Shown piece by piece: positions 18,316-26,186 of a stretch of 64,000 nt of DNA. The stretch's first letter is position 1; each line of letters starts with the position of its first letter. A program made the position numbers and the translations under genes. The stretch comes from CAIYRG01 sp963747255 (lineage in GTDB: Bacteria; Pseudomonadota; Alphaproteobacteria; Micropepsales; Micropepsaceae). The stretch spans positions 1-64,000 of the forward strand of contig CAVVEG010000001.1 in NCBI GenBank assembly GCA_963747255.1. Reading direction: 5' to 3'. The notes below the pieces were generated by a model, which was given only the letters and a program-made list of their open reading frames with translations, ran no database searches and was not told the DNA's origin.

Positions 18316-18954
18316 TCAGCCAACCCTGATGCGGGTGTTTGAAAGAAAGGCATAGGGCGGAACCGCCAGATTTTGCGGAGCCGGCCCGACGCGCACCCGG
18401 CCAGCCACATCGTATTGAGAGCCATGGCAATGGCAGAGCCAACCGCCATAATTGCCCTGCGGAGCGGCGGGAGTGCTGGCCTCTGGTGTACAGCCGAGAT
18501 GCGTGCACACGCCGACGACGACCAGCCATTCGGGCAATTCGGACGGAGATGCATTTGCCGCCGGGCTTCCGGGCGTCGCAGGCGCACTGGCAGACGGTAC
18601 ATGGGGCGTCAGCCGGTTGTCGTCTGTGGCTGGAGCATTTTCAGGGAGATTGGCATTCCGGGCGATCGGATCGAGCAGATCCTGAACCGGAACCGCGCGG
18701 GCCTGGGCAATTTCTGCGGGGGTCCGGCGCCTGACGAAAAGCGGATGGCTTCTCCACGTGAACGTGACGGATTGCCCGGCTTGTATGGGCGAGAGGTCAA
18801 TCTCGATCGACGCCAGCGCAAGAACATCCGCAGATGGATTCATCTGGATAATCAGTGGGATAAGAGTCGCTGCGGCTCCCACCCCTGCCGCTGTCGTGGT
18901 GGCGACAAAAAGAAAATCCCGTCGCGTCGGTTCGGCCGTTTCCGAATAAGCCAC
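18316..18954 (-). CDS. petA: Ubiquinol-cytochrome c reductase iron-sulfur (Rieske) subunit
   Basis: 212 residues. The N-terminal EPTRRDFLF is a twin-arginine motif before a membrane anchor (VATTTAAGVGAAATLIPLII). The 2Fe-2S ligands are VCTHLGCTP and CHCHGSQYDV; the PPYAFLSNTRIRVG end is typical. About 40 residues of Pro/Ala/Ser-rich insert (VPSASAPATPGSPAANASPS) precede the cluster-binding fold, longer than usual. The start is taken as GTG at 18954 because AAGGGAA precedes it and the Tat motif follows closely; an ATG farther upstream would add 45 residues without family character. First gene of petABC. Confidence 0.93.
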   Translation of the reverse strand: MAYSETAEPTRRDFLFVATTTAAGVGAAATLIPLIIQMNPSADVLALASIEIDLSPIQAGQSVTFTWRSHPLFVRRRTPAEIAQARAVPVQDLLDPIARNANLPENAPATDDNRLTPHVPSASAPATPGSPAANASPSELPEWLVVVGVCTHLGCTPEASTPAAPQGNYGGWLCHCHGSQYDVAGRVRVGPAPQNLAVPPYAFLSNTRIRVG

Positions 18955-19165
18955 AGTTGATGTTCCCTTGAAACTTTCGCCTTTCAGGCTGTCCGCCTGG
19001 AGCTCGAAGCTCTTACATGGCCTCCGGGCAATGAGTGAATGGCGTGGTGCCACCCCGGACGTGCGGCACAGCCAAATCGCGCCACCCATATAGAGAGAGA
19101 TGTTTTCGGATGGTTTGCGGCACGATGCCGCATAAAACTGTCGAGAACCACGTTAGTTTCACGGA
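18955..19165. other. Divergent promoter region of petABC and trmL-hemF
   Basis: 211-base intergenic region between genes transcribed away from each other; it must hold promoters for both operons. I see no perfect -35/-10 pair and no convincing operator palindrome. Confidence 0.5.
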
Positions 19166-19642
19166 ATGCGAATTGCCTTGTTCGAACCGGATATTCCGCA
19201 AAACACCGCAGCGATTATTCGTCTGGGTGCATGTCTTGGTGTTGCGGTCGACATCATTGAACCGTGCGGTTTTCATTTCAGCGATTCCGGCTTTCGTCGC
19301 GCGGGGATGGATTATGTGGAACTCGCGGATGTGAGTAAGCATCGTTCATGGGACGTCTTTCTTGCCGCGCGCAGGGGCCGAATCGTTCTGATGACCACCC
19401 GGGCCCTACGTTCTTATGCCGGGTTTTCGTTTCAGGATACGGACATTATTCTACTGGGTCGCGAAAGTGCCGGTGTCCCTGAGATAGTGCATCAGGCCGC
19501 GGATGCGCACCTTCGCATTCCCTTGCGGCGCGGTTTGCGTTCGCTCAACGTAGCGCTCACCGCTGCCATGGCGGTCGGAGAGGCGCTTCGTCAGACGGGG
19601 ACGTTCGAAAAAATGGATGGGGCAATGCATGACCCAGCGTAA
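19166..19642 (+). CDS. trmL: tRNA (cytidine/uridine-34 2'-O)-methyltransferase
   Basis: 158 residues, the usual size of this SPOUT methyltransferase, which modifies the wobble base of tRNA-Leu isoacceptors using SAM. Motifs: MRIALFEPDIPQNTAAIIRL at the start, ILLGRESAGVPE (motif 2) and RIPLRRGLRSLNVALTAAMA, forming the trefoil knot. The last 14 bases overlap the start of hemF, and it is divergent from petA, a common order in alphaproteobacteria. Confidence 0.92.
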   Translation: MRIALFEPDIPQNTAAIIRLGACLGVAVDIIEPCGFHFSDSGFRRAGMDYVELADVSKHRSWDVFLAARRGRIVLMTTRALRSYAGFSFQDTDIILLGRESAGVPEIVHQAADAHLRIPLRRGLRSLNVALTAAMAVGEALRQTGTFEKMDGAMHDPA

Positions 19643-20522
19643 CCCTGGAACAGATTCCGGAGAAGACCAAAAACGCCTTGCATCGGAGTGGTTTGCGCTG
19701 CTGCGGGACCGTCTGTGTGCGGCATTCGAAGCGATTGAAAAGGAATTCGCGGGTGCTCCGGAACAGCCGCCGGGGCGCTTCCAGCGCAAGGATTGGAAAC
19801 GCCCTACACCGGATGGCGTGGACGGGGGCGGAGGGACGATGGCCCTGATGAAAGGCCGGGTTTTCGAAAAGGTCGGGGTGAATTTTTCCACAGTTTTCGG
19901 CCGCTTTGAGCCGCAATTCGCCAAAGAAATTCCCGGTGCCCAGGACGACCCGAGCTATTGGGCCAGTGGGATTTCGCTGGTGGCCCATATGCACAATCCG
20001 TATGTGCCCACCGCCCATTTCAATACACGCCACATCGTGACCACGCGCTCCTGGTTTGGCGGCGGGGGCGACCTGACTCCCATGGTTGGGGGGCAGCGAA
20101 CGCGCGATCATCCCAACACGGTCAGGTTCCATGAAGCTTTCCGGACCGCCTGCGCGGTGCATGCGCCCGACTACTATGACCGCTTCTCCCGTTGGTGCGA
20201 TGAGTATTTTTTCATAAAACACAGGAATGAGACCCGCGGCGTTGGCGGAATTTTTTACGACTATCTCGATAACGACTGGGTCAGGGATTTCGCCTTTACC
20301 CAGGATGTCGGCCGCGCCTTCCTTGAGGTTTATCCCGCCATTATCCGCGCGGGTATGTACGAAGCGTGGGATTCGGCCGTGAAGAACGAGCAACTGATCC
20401 GGCGTGGTCGCTACGCAGAGTTCAATCTTGTCTATGACCGCGGTACGCGTTTCGGTCTCATGACCGGCGGCAATGCCGAGGCAATACTCATGTCGCTCCC
20501 GCCAGTCGTTCACTGGCCTTAA
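19629..20522 (+). CDS. hemF: Oxygen-dependent coproporphyrinogen III oxidase
   Basis: 297 residues, normal length. It decarboxylates coproporphyrinogen III to protoporphyrinogen IX with O2 in haem synthesis. Signatures: GRFQRKDWKRP, GGGGTMALMKGRVFEKVGVN, VAHMHNPYVPTAHFNTRHI, WFGGGGDLTP, HRNETRGVGGIFYDYLDND and the end FGLMTGGNAEAILMSLPPVV. The ATG at 19629 follows GGATGGGG; one four codons upstream is possible. Clustering with petABC fits haem supply to cytochromes b and c1. Confidence 0.94.
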   Translation: MTQRNPGTDSGEDQKRLASEWFALLRDRLCAAFEAIEKEFAGAPEQPPGRFQRKDWKRPTPDGVDGGGGTMALMKGRVFEKVGVNFSTVFGRFEPQFAKEIPGAQDDPSYWASGISLVAHMHNPYVPTAHFNTRHIVTTRSWFGGGGDLTPMVGGQRTRDHPNTVRFHEAFRTACAVHAPDYYDRFSRWCDEYFFIKHRNETRGVGGIFYDYLDNDWVRDFAFTQDVGRAFLEVYPAIIRAGMYEAWDSAVKNEQLIRRGRYAEFNLVYDRGTRFGLMTGGNAEAILMSLPPVVHWP

Positions 20523-20535
20523 CGCGGCGCCAGGA

Positions 20536-21168
20536 TTGAACCTGTTCTCCTCTTCCGCGCTGTTCGCACTCTTTCAGGTGCTGGTCATCAACATTGTCAT
20601 GTCGGGTGACAACGTCATCGTAATCGGCATGGTCGCAGGACGGGTCCATTCCAAAGAGCGGTCGAGAGTGATCGCCTGGGGAATGGGCGCGGCCAGTCGC
20701 GCTTCGCATTGTGTTGGCATTGCTTGCCGTCGATCTGCTGGCCATCCTCGGCTTGACTCTCGCGGGGGGCATTCTTCTGCTTTGGGTAGCCTGGCGCCTT
20801 TACCGGGACGCAATCGTTGGCGATCAGCGGGCAAAAGGCTCCGAATTCGGCGTGTCGATCGCGTCCACGCCGTAAGCTTCGGCCGTGCGATCGCGCAAGT
20901 CGCCATCGCAGATGTCTCCATGTCCGTTGACAATGCGCTCGCTGTTGCCGGGGCAGCGAACCAGAACCTGCCGGTGCTTGTCACCGGGCTTGTGCTGTCG
21001 GTTGCATTCATGGGGATTGCTGCGACTTACGTTGCCAGATTGCTGCAGCGGCACCCATACCTGTCTTATATCGGCGTTCTGCTCGTGCTTTACATCGCCC
21101 TGGAAATGATCTGGCGCGGCAGCAGCGATTTGCCGGAAATTTTGCGCCACCTCCAGCCCTCCCTTTGA
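20536..21168 (+). pseudogene. TerC-family integral membrane protein, two compensating frameshifts
   Basis: A TTG start (20536, AGGA nearby) gives NLFSSSALFALFQVLVINIV then MSGDNVIVIGMVAG, the TerC/YjbE signature with an intramembrane Asp. After GMGAA the frame is lost: an extra A near 20694 moves VALRIVLALLAVDLLAILGL, LAGGILLLWVAWRLYRDAIV into another frame. A compensating base loss near 20875 (ccgtaagc) restores FGRAIAQVAIADVSMSVDNA. The C-terminus YLSYIGVLLVLYIALEMIWR is normal. Intact members are thought to be metal-ion exporters. As written about 60 central residues would be wrong, probably inactivating. It starts 13 bases after hemF. Confidence 0.7.
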
Positions 21169-21224
21169 TGGACTTCACGCACCGGTTGCGCGAAGCTGAG
21201 CTGTTCCATGGGAGGAGCATCGAC

Positions 21225-21999
21225 ATGAAATTCCGCCATTTTGCGATTGCGATCATCGCCGCCCTGACAGTTCTTGTTCAGGCGCGCAGGCGCCCAATCC
21301 GCCGTCAAAACCCAATATGTCGATTACAGGGACGGCGATACCCCGCTCAGCGGCTATCTCGCCTATGACGACAGCCTCACTGGTAAAAGACCCGGGGTGC
21401 TGCTGGTTCATTACCGGGGCGGACTGCAGGACGAGACCCTGCGCGATGCGCAGATGATCGCATCGATGGGCTATGTCGTATTCGCAGAGGACATTTTCGG
21501 CAAAGGTGTTGTACCCAAAACTGTTCCCGAAATGACCGCGCTCACCGACATCTACAACAGGGATCGGGCCAAAATGCGCGTGCGTGCGCGTACGGGATTC
21601 GACGTGCTGGCGCGAAACCCGCGGGTCGACGCCGGAAAGATTGCCGTGATCGGGTATTGCTTCGGTGGCACCGTCGCGATGGAACTTGCCGAAACCGGCG
21701 TTCCGGCCATTGGAACGGTTGCGGTACACGGATCATTCCGCGACTTCCAGCATGATGCCGCCAGGAACATCAAGGGACGGGTGCTGATCCTGCACGGCGC
21801 CGAAGACATGGTGGCGCCGCTTGAAGAAGTGAACAAATTGGTCGGCGACTTGCGCGCGGCAAAAGTGAACTGGGAGCTTCAGATTTTCAGTGGCGCACAA
21901 CACGCGTTCACCAGCCCCACAAATGCTTCCGAGGAGCGGGCCGACCGCGAATACAAAGTGGCCATTCAGCGCTTCTTCAAGGATATCTTTGGGACCTGA
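21225..21999 (+). pseudogene. Secreted dienelactone hydrolase-family protein, one frameshift in the signal peptide
   Basis: GGAGGAGC six bases before ATG 21225 opens a signal peptide (MKFRHFAIAIIAALTVLVQA). The frame then slips: removing one base from the GCGCGCA stretch at about 21282-21288 joins it to AGAQSAVKTQYVDYRDGDTP, which is open to 21999. The hydrolase domain is complete, with nucleophile GYCFGG, acid HGAEDMVAPLE and histidine GAQHAFTSP, so Cys-Asp-His as in dienelactone hydrolases. Family members hydrolyse lactones and esters in aromatic breakdown. As written the catalytic domain would have no export signal. Confidence 0.72.
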
Positions 22000-22029
22000 A
22001 GCAGCTTTCGCCTGGACCTGGAAAACCCC

Positions 22030-22989
22030 TCAGCCGAAGCCATACAGCTTTTCCGGGTTTTCGACGAGAATGCGATGGCGCGTTTGTTCGTTGGGCGCCC
22101 AGTCAAGCAGCAGATCAAACAGCATGGCGTCGTCGGGTTTGCGTGGTCCGGGTGAGGTCGGGTGCGGCCAATCGCTTCCCCAGACCAGTCGTTCCGGTGC
22201 GGCTGCGACAAACGCCCGCGCGACCGAGGTTGCTTCGGGATAGGGCGGCCCGATTTTGCTGTTCAGATAAGCGCCGGAAAGTTTCACCCATGCGCGGCCG
22301 TCGTCCAGAAAGCGGCGAATGATCTGATGTGACGGATGAGACGTGCCCGCGGGCAAAGGCGGGTTGCCGAGATGATCGAATACCATCGGGACCGGGAGAC
22401 GCCGGAGCACATCCGAAAGGGCTACGATTTCCGCGCCGCCCATATTGAACTGAAGATGCCAGCCGAGATTTGCTATGCGCTTTGCCAGCGGCTCGATCAT
22501 ATCCGGTGTCACGACGGCGCTTGCGGGATCGCCCAGGCTGAAGCGGATGCCGCGCACTCCCGCGGCATCGAGCCGCTTCAATTCCCGGTCGAGTACCGTT
22601 GGATGCACCACCGCTATTCCTCGTGCATTCCGGCCCATTTCACCAATTGCGCTGACGGTGGCGTCATTGTCCGTTGCGTAATTGCGTGGAGTGACGATGA
22701 CCACTCGGGTTGTGCCGATTCTTTGCTGCAGCAGCCGGTATTGCGCGAGAGCGGCATTATCCGGAGCCACGCGCGGACTGGGAGGCATCGGAAATCGCGC
22801 GGGATCGTAAACATGCATATGGCAATCCGTTGCGTTGGCGGGCGCCTTGAGCTTCGGATGTTCGGTGCCGCTGGAGTTCGGCACCGGTTGCTGCCCGGCA
22901 GCGGCTGACGACTTGATCGCGCCGATTGCAACCATGGCTGTCACCCCGATTTTCAGAAAAACGCGCCTGCCAATTTCTTCGCCGGGCAT
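22030..22989 (-). CDS. Tat-exported amidohydrolase (2-pyrone-4,6-dicarboxylate hydrolase-like)
   Basis: 319 residues. The N-terminus EEIGRRVFLKIGVTAMVAIG is a twin-arginine signal. The amidohydrolase fold follows: ATDCHMHVYDPARFPM with the HxH metal pair, RVVIVTPRNYATDN, GIRFSLGD, VFDHLGNPPLPAG, RAWVKLSGAY and RLVWGSDWPHPT. This pattern is that of the LigI/TIM-barrel group, whose cytosolic members open 2-pyrone-4,6-dicarboxylate; an exported member is less usual and the substrate is unknown. GGAGGAAATGC precedes the ATG at 22989. Convergent with the dienelactone hydrolase gene. Confidence 0.83.
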   Translation of the reverse strand: MPGEEIGRRVFLKIGVTAMVAIGAIKSSAAAGQQPVPNSSGTEHPKLKAPANATDCHMHVYDPARFPMPPSPRVAPDNAALAQYRLLQQRIGTTRVVIVTPRNYATDNDATVSAIGEMGRNARGIAVVHPTVLDRELKRLDAAGVRGIRFSLGDPASAVVTPDMIEPLAKRIANLGWHLQFNMGGAEIVALSDVLRRLPVPMVFDHLGNPPLPAGTSHPSHQIIRRFLDDGRAWVKLSGAYLNSKIGPPYPEATSVARAFVAAAPERLVWGSDWPHPTSPGPRKPDDAMLFDLLLDWAPNEQTRHRILVENPEKLYGFG

Positions 22990-23020
22990 GCATTTCCTCC
23001 CGCAATCGGCAATCCCGAGA

Positions 23021-23878
23021 TTATCCACAAACCCGCAACAGCAGGGCAGTCGCATCATCGCTGGTTTTGAACCGGGGAAATTTTACACCCCCGGGATCGG
23101 ACATTTCGATAGCCCGTAACTCTTCTCCGAGTTTGCTCAAACCGCCGCCCTGCGCAGCAGAATACAATGCCTCTGGCGTAAATCTCCGGTAATCGCTCGC
23201 AAGCGCAAGAAACCCGTCGGACGCAAGCAGCACCACCATCCCTGGCGCTGTACCTATCTGCGCACTCTTCGCGTGTCCGGCGCAATTCACATCCGGTGCA
23301 AACAGCCATTCGTCCCCGGTATTCGCCAGGTTCCGGCTTGCCCTCAGGACGGGCAGGTAATCCTTGCGCAATATCTTGTCTGCCGGCCGGCTGTTCTCAC
23401 CCTTTGAGATCCTCTCAACTCGGACGCGTTCGCTTTCACGCTTCTCCAGAGTGTCACCGAACAGAAAAAATCGACCGCTCAGATTTTGCAACAATTCGGC
23501 ACAATCCCCGAACCATAGTATCCGCAACTGATCGCCATCCAGTGCCGTAGCCACGCCCGATGCATACGGAATTTCGTAATTCTCGCGCGGAGGCCGCCGC
23601 CGCAATGCGAGAAAGCTGTTTTCGGCGTCGCGAGCTGTCGCATGCAGCCAATCCCGAATTCCACCCTGACCGCTTTCGGCATGCGCGCAAAACCGGCGCG
23701 CTGCGAAGGTTGCCAGCCACTGCGCATCCGATGGGCCCGGCATCAACTCTTCGCCGAGACCGGTCGCGCCATCAAACACGCATGCCGCATTCCGGACAAA
23801 ACCCAGGCTGTCCTCGTTGGGTTTCCCGGGATTTCCCGGCAGTGAAAGAGAATCAAGCTTTTCGAAGCCCAGCGTCAT
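23021..23878 (-). CDS. PP2C-type serine/threonine phosphatase-like protein
   Basis: 285 residues with the PP2C metal-binding motifs in order: NEDSLGFV, CVFDGATGLGEELM, LRILWFGDC, VLLASDGFLAL and TSDDATALLLRV. The active-site Asp residues of the DGATG, SDG and DD motifs are all present, so catalysis is plausible. The start ATG (23878) overlaps the cca stop, which favours it over an in-frame start 27 codons upstream. Target proteins are unknown. Last gene of the nudix-DUF6111-cca-PP2C operon. Confidence 0.82.
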   Translation of the reverse strand: MTLGFEKLDSLSLPGNPGKPNEDSLGFVRNAACVFDGATGLGEELMPGPSDAQWLATFAARRFCAHAESGQGGIRDWLHATARDAENSFLALRRRPPRENYEIPYASGVATALDGDQLRILWFGDCAELLQNLSGRFFLFGDTLEKRESERVRVERISKGENSRPADKILRKDYLPVLRASRNLANTGDEWLFAPDVNCAGHAKSAQIGTAPGMVVLLASDGFLALASDYRRFTPEALYSAAQGGGLSKLGEELRAIEMSDPGGVKFPRFKTSDDATALLLRVCG

Positions 23879-25116
23879 CCCGGCTGCTTTCGCACGGCAT
23901 TGCTCAACTGCCGCAGCAGTTCGTCGCGACTCGGCACGAAATCGCGCTCGATCCACCACTTTTCCGCATCGTGCAGCCGGATTCCGATCTCCGGCCCCTC
24001 AGGGATTCCAAGGGCCATCACGTCATCGCCGCCGACCGGAAATTCCGGGATATTCCAATCGCGTGCCAGTGTCAGGAACGCCCGCCATTGGGGATCGGCA
24101 AACGAGGAGCCAGAATCCGCCCACTGAAGCAGCAGTTGATCGCAAAATTTCGCTTTGCCGTTTCGATAAATCAGTTCTCTGATACGGGACGGAGGTGCGG
24201 AAATCGCAATTCGCGTGTCCTTCTCTGCGGCGGTGATCAGGCGATCGCGTGCGTCGTTGGAAAGTCTGAGAAGCTGCGCGATCTCGCGTGCTTTGGCGGT
24301 GGAGTCCGGCAACAGGGCTGCGAGACGAAGCTCGGCGTCCGGTGCTTTGCCGGTTTCTTTCCCGATCGCGATCAGCCGCTCGAGCCGATCAGGCTGCAAT
24401 TCACATTGAACAATTTCGCGCAAAATCCCGCTGCGCTGCATGATCGCGAGGACAGGCACCGGATCCGCGGCGCCAAGCAGCAACATCAGTTCCTTTTGTA
24501 CGCGTTCACCGGAAAGAAGCTTCAGCCCGTTCTTTTCCGCGATACAATCTGCCACGGCCGTGCCGTCCGGCTCGCCGCGGCCATACCATGCGTGGAAACG
24601 GAAAAAGCGCAGGATCCGCAGGTAATCTTCCCGGATTCGTTGCCGTCCATTTCCGATGAACCGGACGCGCCGCGCTGCGATGTCTTCAAGTCCGCCGAAA
24701 TAATCGAACAGACTGCCGTCTTCGCCTGCGTACAATGCATTGATCGTGAAATCGCGGCGAGCAGCGTCTTCCGCCCAGTCGGTGGTGAACGCCACAATCG
24801 CGCGCCGGCCAAACGTCTCCACATCCCGGCGCAGCGAAGTCACTTCAAAAGGTTTGCCGCCGGAAATCGCTGTTACAGTGCCATGTTCAATCCCCGTCGC
24901 GACCGCTCGCAGACCGGAGGATTCCAGACGCTGCAGGACTTCGTCCGGCGTGAAGCGTGTTGCGATATCGACGTCGCTCACCGGTTCGCCAAGCAGAGCG
25001 TTTCGCACCGCTCCCCCAACGAACCGCGCCCCATCCTTGTTTGCCGCGAGCGCCGCCATCACAGCGCGCGTGGACGGCGCAGTCATCCACGGTTGCCGGG
25101 ATGGATCGAGCTTCAC
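23875..25116 (-). CDS. cca: CCA tRNA nucleotidyltransferase / poly(A) polymerase family
   Basis: 413 residues. Head domain: RFVGGAVRNALLGEPVSDVD with the GG...DxD nucleotidyltransferase motif, then ATGIEHGTVTA, RRDFTINALYAGEDG and the RIREDYLRILRFFRFHAWYG motif of class II enzymes. It adds or repairs the CCA end of tRNAs. The C-terminal half is the less conserved alpha-helical body and tail. Four-base overlaps at both ends with DUF6111 and the PP2C gene show tight translational coupling. The initiator tRNA in this window already encodes CCA, so a repair role is likely for that one. Confidence 0.93.
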   Translation of the reverse strand: MKLDPSRQPWMTAPSTRAVMAALAANKDGARFVGGAVRNALLGEPVSDVDIATRFTPDEVLQRLESSGLRAVATGIEHGTVTAISGGKPFEVTSLRRDVETFGRRAIVAFTTDWAEDAARRDFTINALYAGEDGSLFDYFGGLEDIAARRVRFIGNGRQRIREDYLRILRFFRFHAWYGRGEPDGTAVADCIAEKNGLKLLSGERVQKELMLLLGAADPVPVLAIMQRSGILREIVQCELQPDRLERLIAIGKETGKAPDAELRLAALLPDSTAKAREIAQLLRLSNDARDRLITAAEKDTRIAISAPPSRIRELIYRNGKAKFCDQLLLQWADSGSSFADPQWRAFLTLARDWNIPEFPVGGDDVMALGIPEGPEIGIRLHDAEKWWIERDFVPSRDELLRQLSNAVRKQPG

Positions 25117-25382
25117 CGGCCCGGCGCCATCTCGACCTGACCGGGAACAACCCGGCCGTTTTCAAGATGCGCGGGAACATAGTTTCCCAGCCTGCCGGAT
25201 CCTTCCGTGACGCCCCATACAACGAAGCTTGCTGCTACCAGAACCAAACCCGATATCAGCAGATAACTCCACGGGTGGGTTGCGGCTCGTCCATTCGGGC
25301 TCGGCGAAAATCGCCAATACAGGCCATAGAGCCCAAACGGCAGCAGGAACAGCAACAGGTCGAAAAGAACTCGCCGGATCAT
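25113..25382 (-). CDS. DUF6111 family small membrane protein
   Basis: 89 residues with two predicted transmembrane helices (LFDLLLFLLPFGLYGLYW and YLLISGLVLVAASFVVWGV) and a short tail (GRLGNYVPAHLENGRVVPGQ). Proteins of this kind are found between the Nudix and cca genes in many alphaproteobacteria; no function is known. It overlaps both neighbours by four bases. Confidence 0.8.
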   Translation of the reverse strand: MIRRVLFDLLLFLLPFGLYGLYWRFSPSPNGRAATHPWSYLLISGLVLVAASFVVWGVTEGSGRLGNYVPAHLENGRVVPGQVEMAPGR

Positions 25383-25993
25383 GCGTTCCTCAGCCGTTCC
25401 GAAAGATTGACGATCATGGCTGCAGTGGCGCCCCAGATTTCGTGTCCGCCAAACATGATAGCGTAGAATTCGCGCATTGCGCCGCCGCGCTCGGCACGCT
25501 TTAGCATGTGATTGCGCGGATCGATCAGAAACGAAAGCGGTGCTTCAAAAACTTCTGCCACCTCGTCGGAATTGACCGTCAGCTGGAAGCCCTCATCCAG
25601 AAAGCCAACCACCGGCAGAATACGAAATCCACTGTTCAGCGTGTCATAGAAATCGAGAAATCCGGCGATCCGAACATTTTCCGGTGAGAGGCCTATTTCT
25701 TCTTCCAGTTCGCGCAGCGCGGTCCTGATGAGTGTCGCATCCGACGGAACGTAAGAGCCGCCGGGAAAACAGATCTGTCCGGCATGCGAAGGTAAATGGT
25801 CGGTCCGGCGCGTGAACAGCAATGACGGTTCCTGCCGGCGGATAATCGGAACAATAACCGCTGCGCGCCTGAACCGTGATTCACCGGAATGAATTTCGGG
25901 CGGCGTTTTGCACAGCGCGGACTCGATGCGCTCCGGGGTGATTTCCCCGTTCACCGCAGGACTTTGCATGGTCTTGGAGCTGTTTTCCACCAT
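25379..25993 (-). CDS. NUDIX CoA pyrophosphatase-like protein
   Basis: 204 residues. The sequence HAGQICFPGGS and ALRELEEEIGL form the Nudix box of the NudL/CoA-pyrophosphatase group, with the D (PSDATL) spacing known there. LPSHAGQICFPGG fits the extended UPF0035-like signature. It would cleave CoA or another nucleotide diphosphate. First gene of the operon leading to cca, divergent from the moxR cluster. Confidence 0.86.
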   Translation of the reverse strand: MVENSSKTMQSPAVNGEITPERIESALCKTPPEIHSGESRFRRAAVIVPIIRRQEPSLLFTRRTDHLPSHAGQICFPGGSYVPSDATLIRTALRELEEEIGLSPENVRIAGFLDFYDTLNSGFRILPVVGFLDEGFQLTVNSDEVAEVFEAPLSFLIDPRNHMLKRAERGGAMREFYAIMFGGHEIWGATAAMIVNLSERLRNA

Positions 25994-26036
25994 TGCCGAT
26001 GCAGAGTTTCACGCCCTTGTGTCGCCGTCATAGTTG

Positions 26037-26061
26037 GGTCCGCGCTATGTTGGCGCGGACC
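26037..26061. promoter_or_regulatory. GC-rich stem-loop in the nudix/moxR divergent region
   Basis: GGTCCGCGC (26037-26045) and GCGCGGACC (26053-26061) form a perfect 9-bp stem with a seven-base loop. It lies in the 193-base region between two divergent operons, without a T tract. It may be an operator or a leader structure; function not shown. Confidence 0.35.
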
Positions 26062-26186
26062 AGGCACCCTAGGCTGTTGCATGGGCCGCGCAACGGTGCA
26101 ACATGGCGGGCAGCCTGGGCCCATATGCCGGGTTCGCCAGGTTTGCGCAAATGCCGGGAAATTTGTCAGAATAGCGGAACCAACAG

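Noticed and set aside
19557..20513. 318-codon open frame on the minus strand
   Set aside because: Antisense to hemF, which is unmistakable.
23560..25140. 526-codon open frame on the plus strand
   Set aside because: It runs antisense to cca and the PP2C gene, which have strong family motifs. Composition is Arg/Pro/His-rich as expected of a shadow frame in GC-rich DNA.
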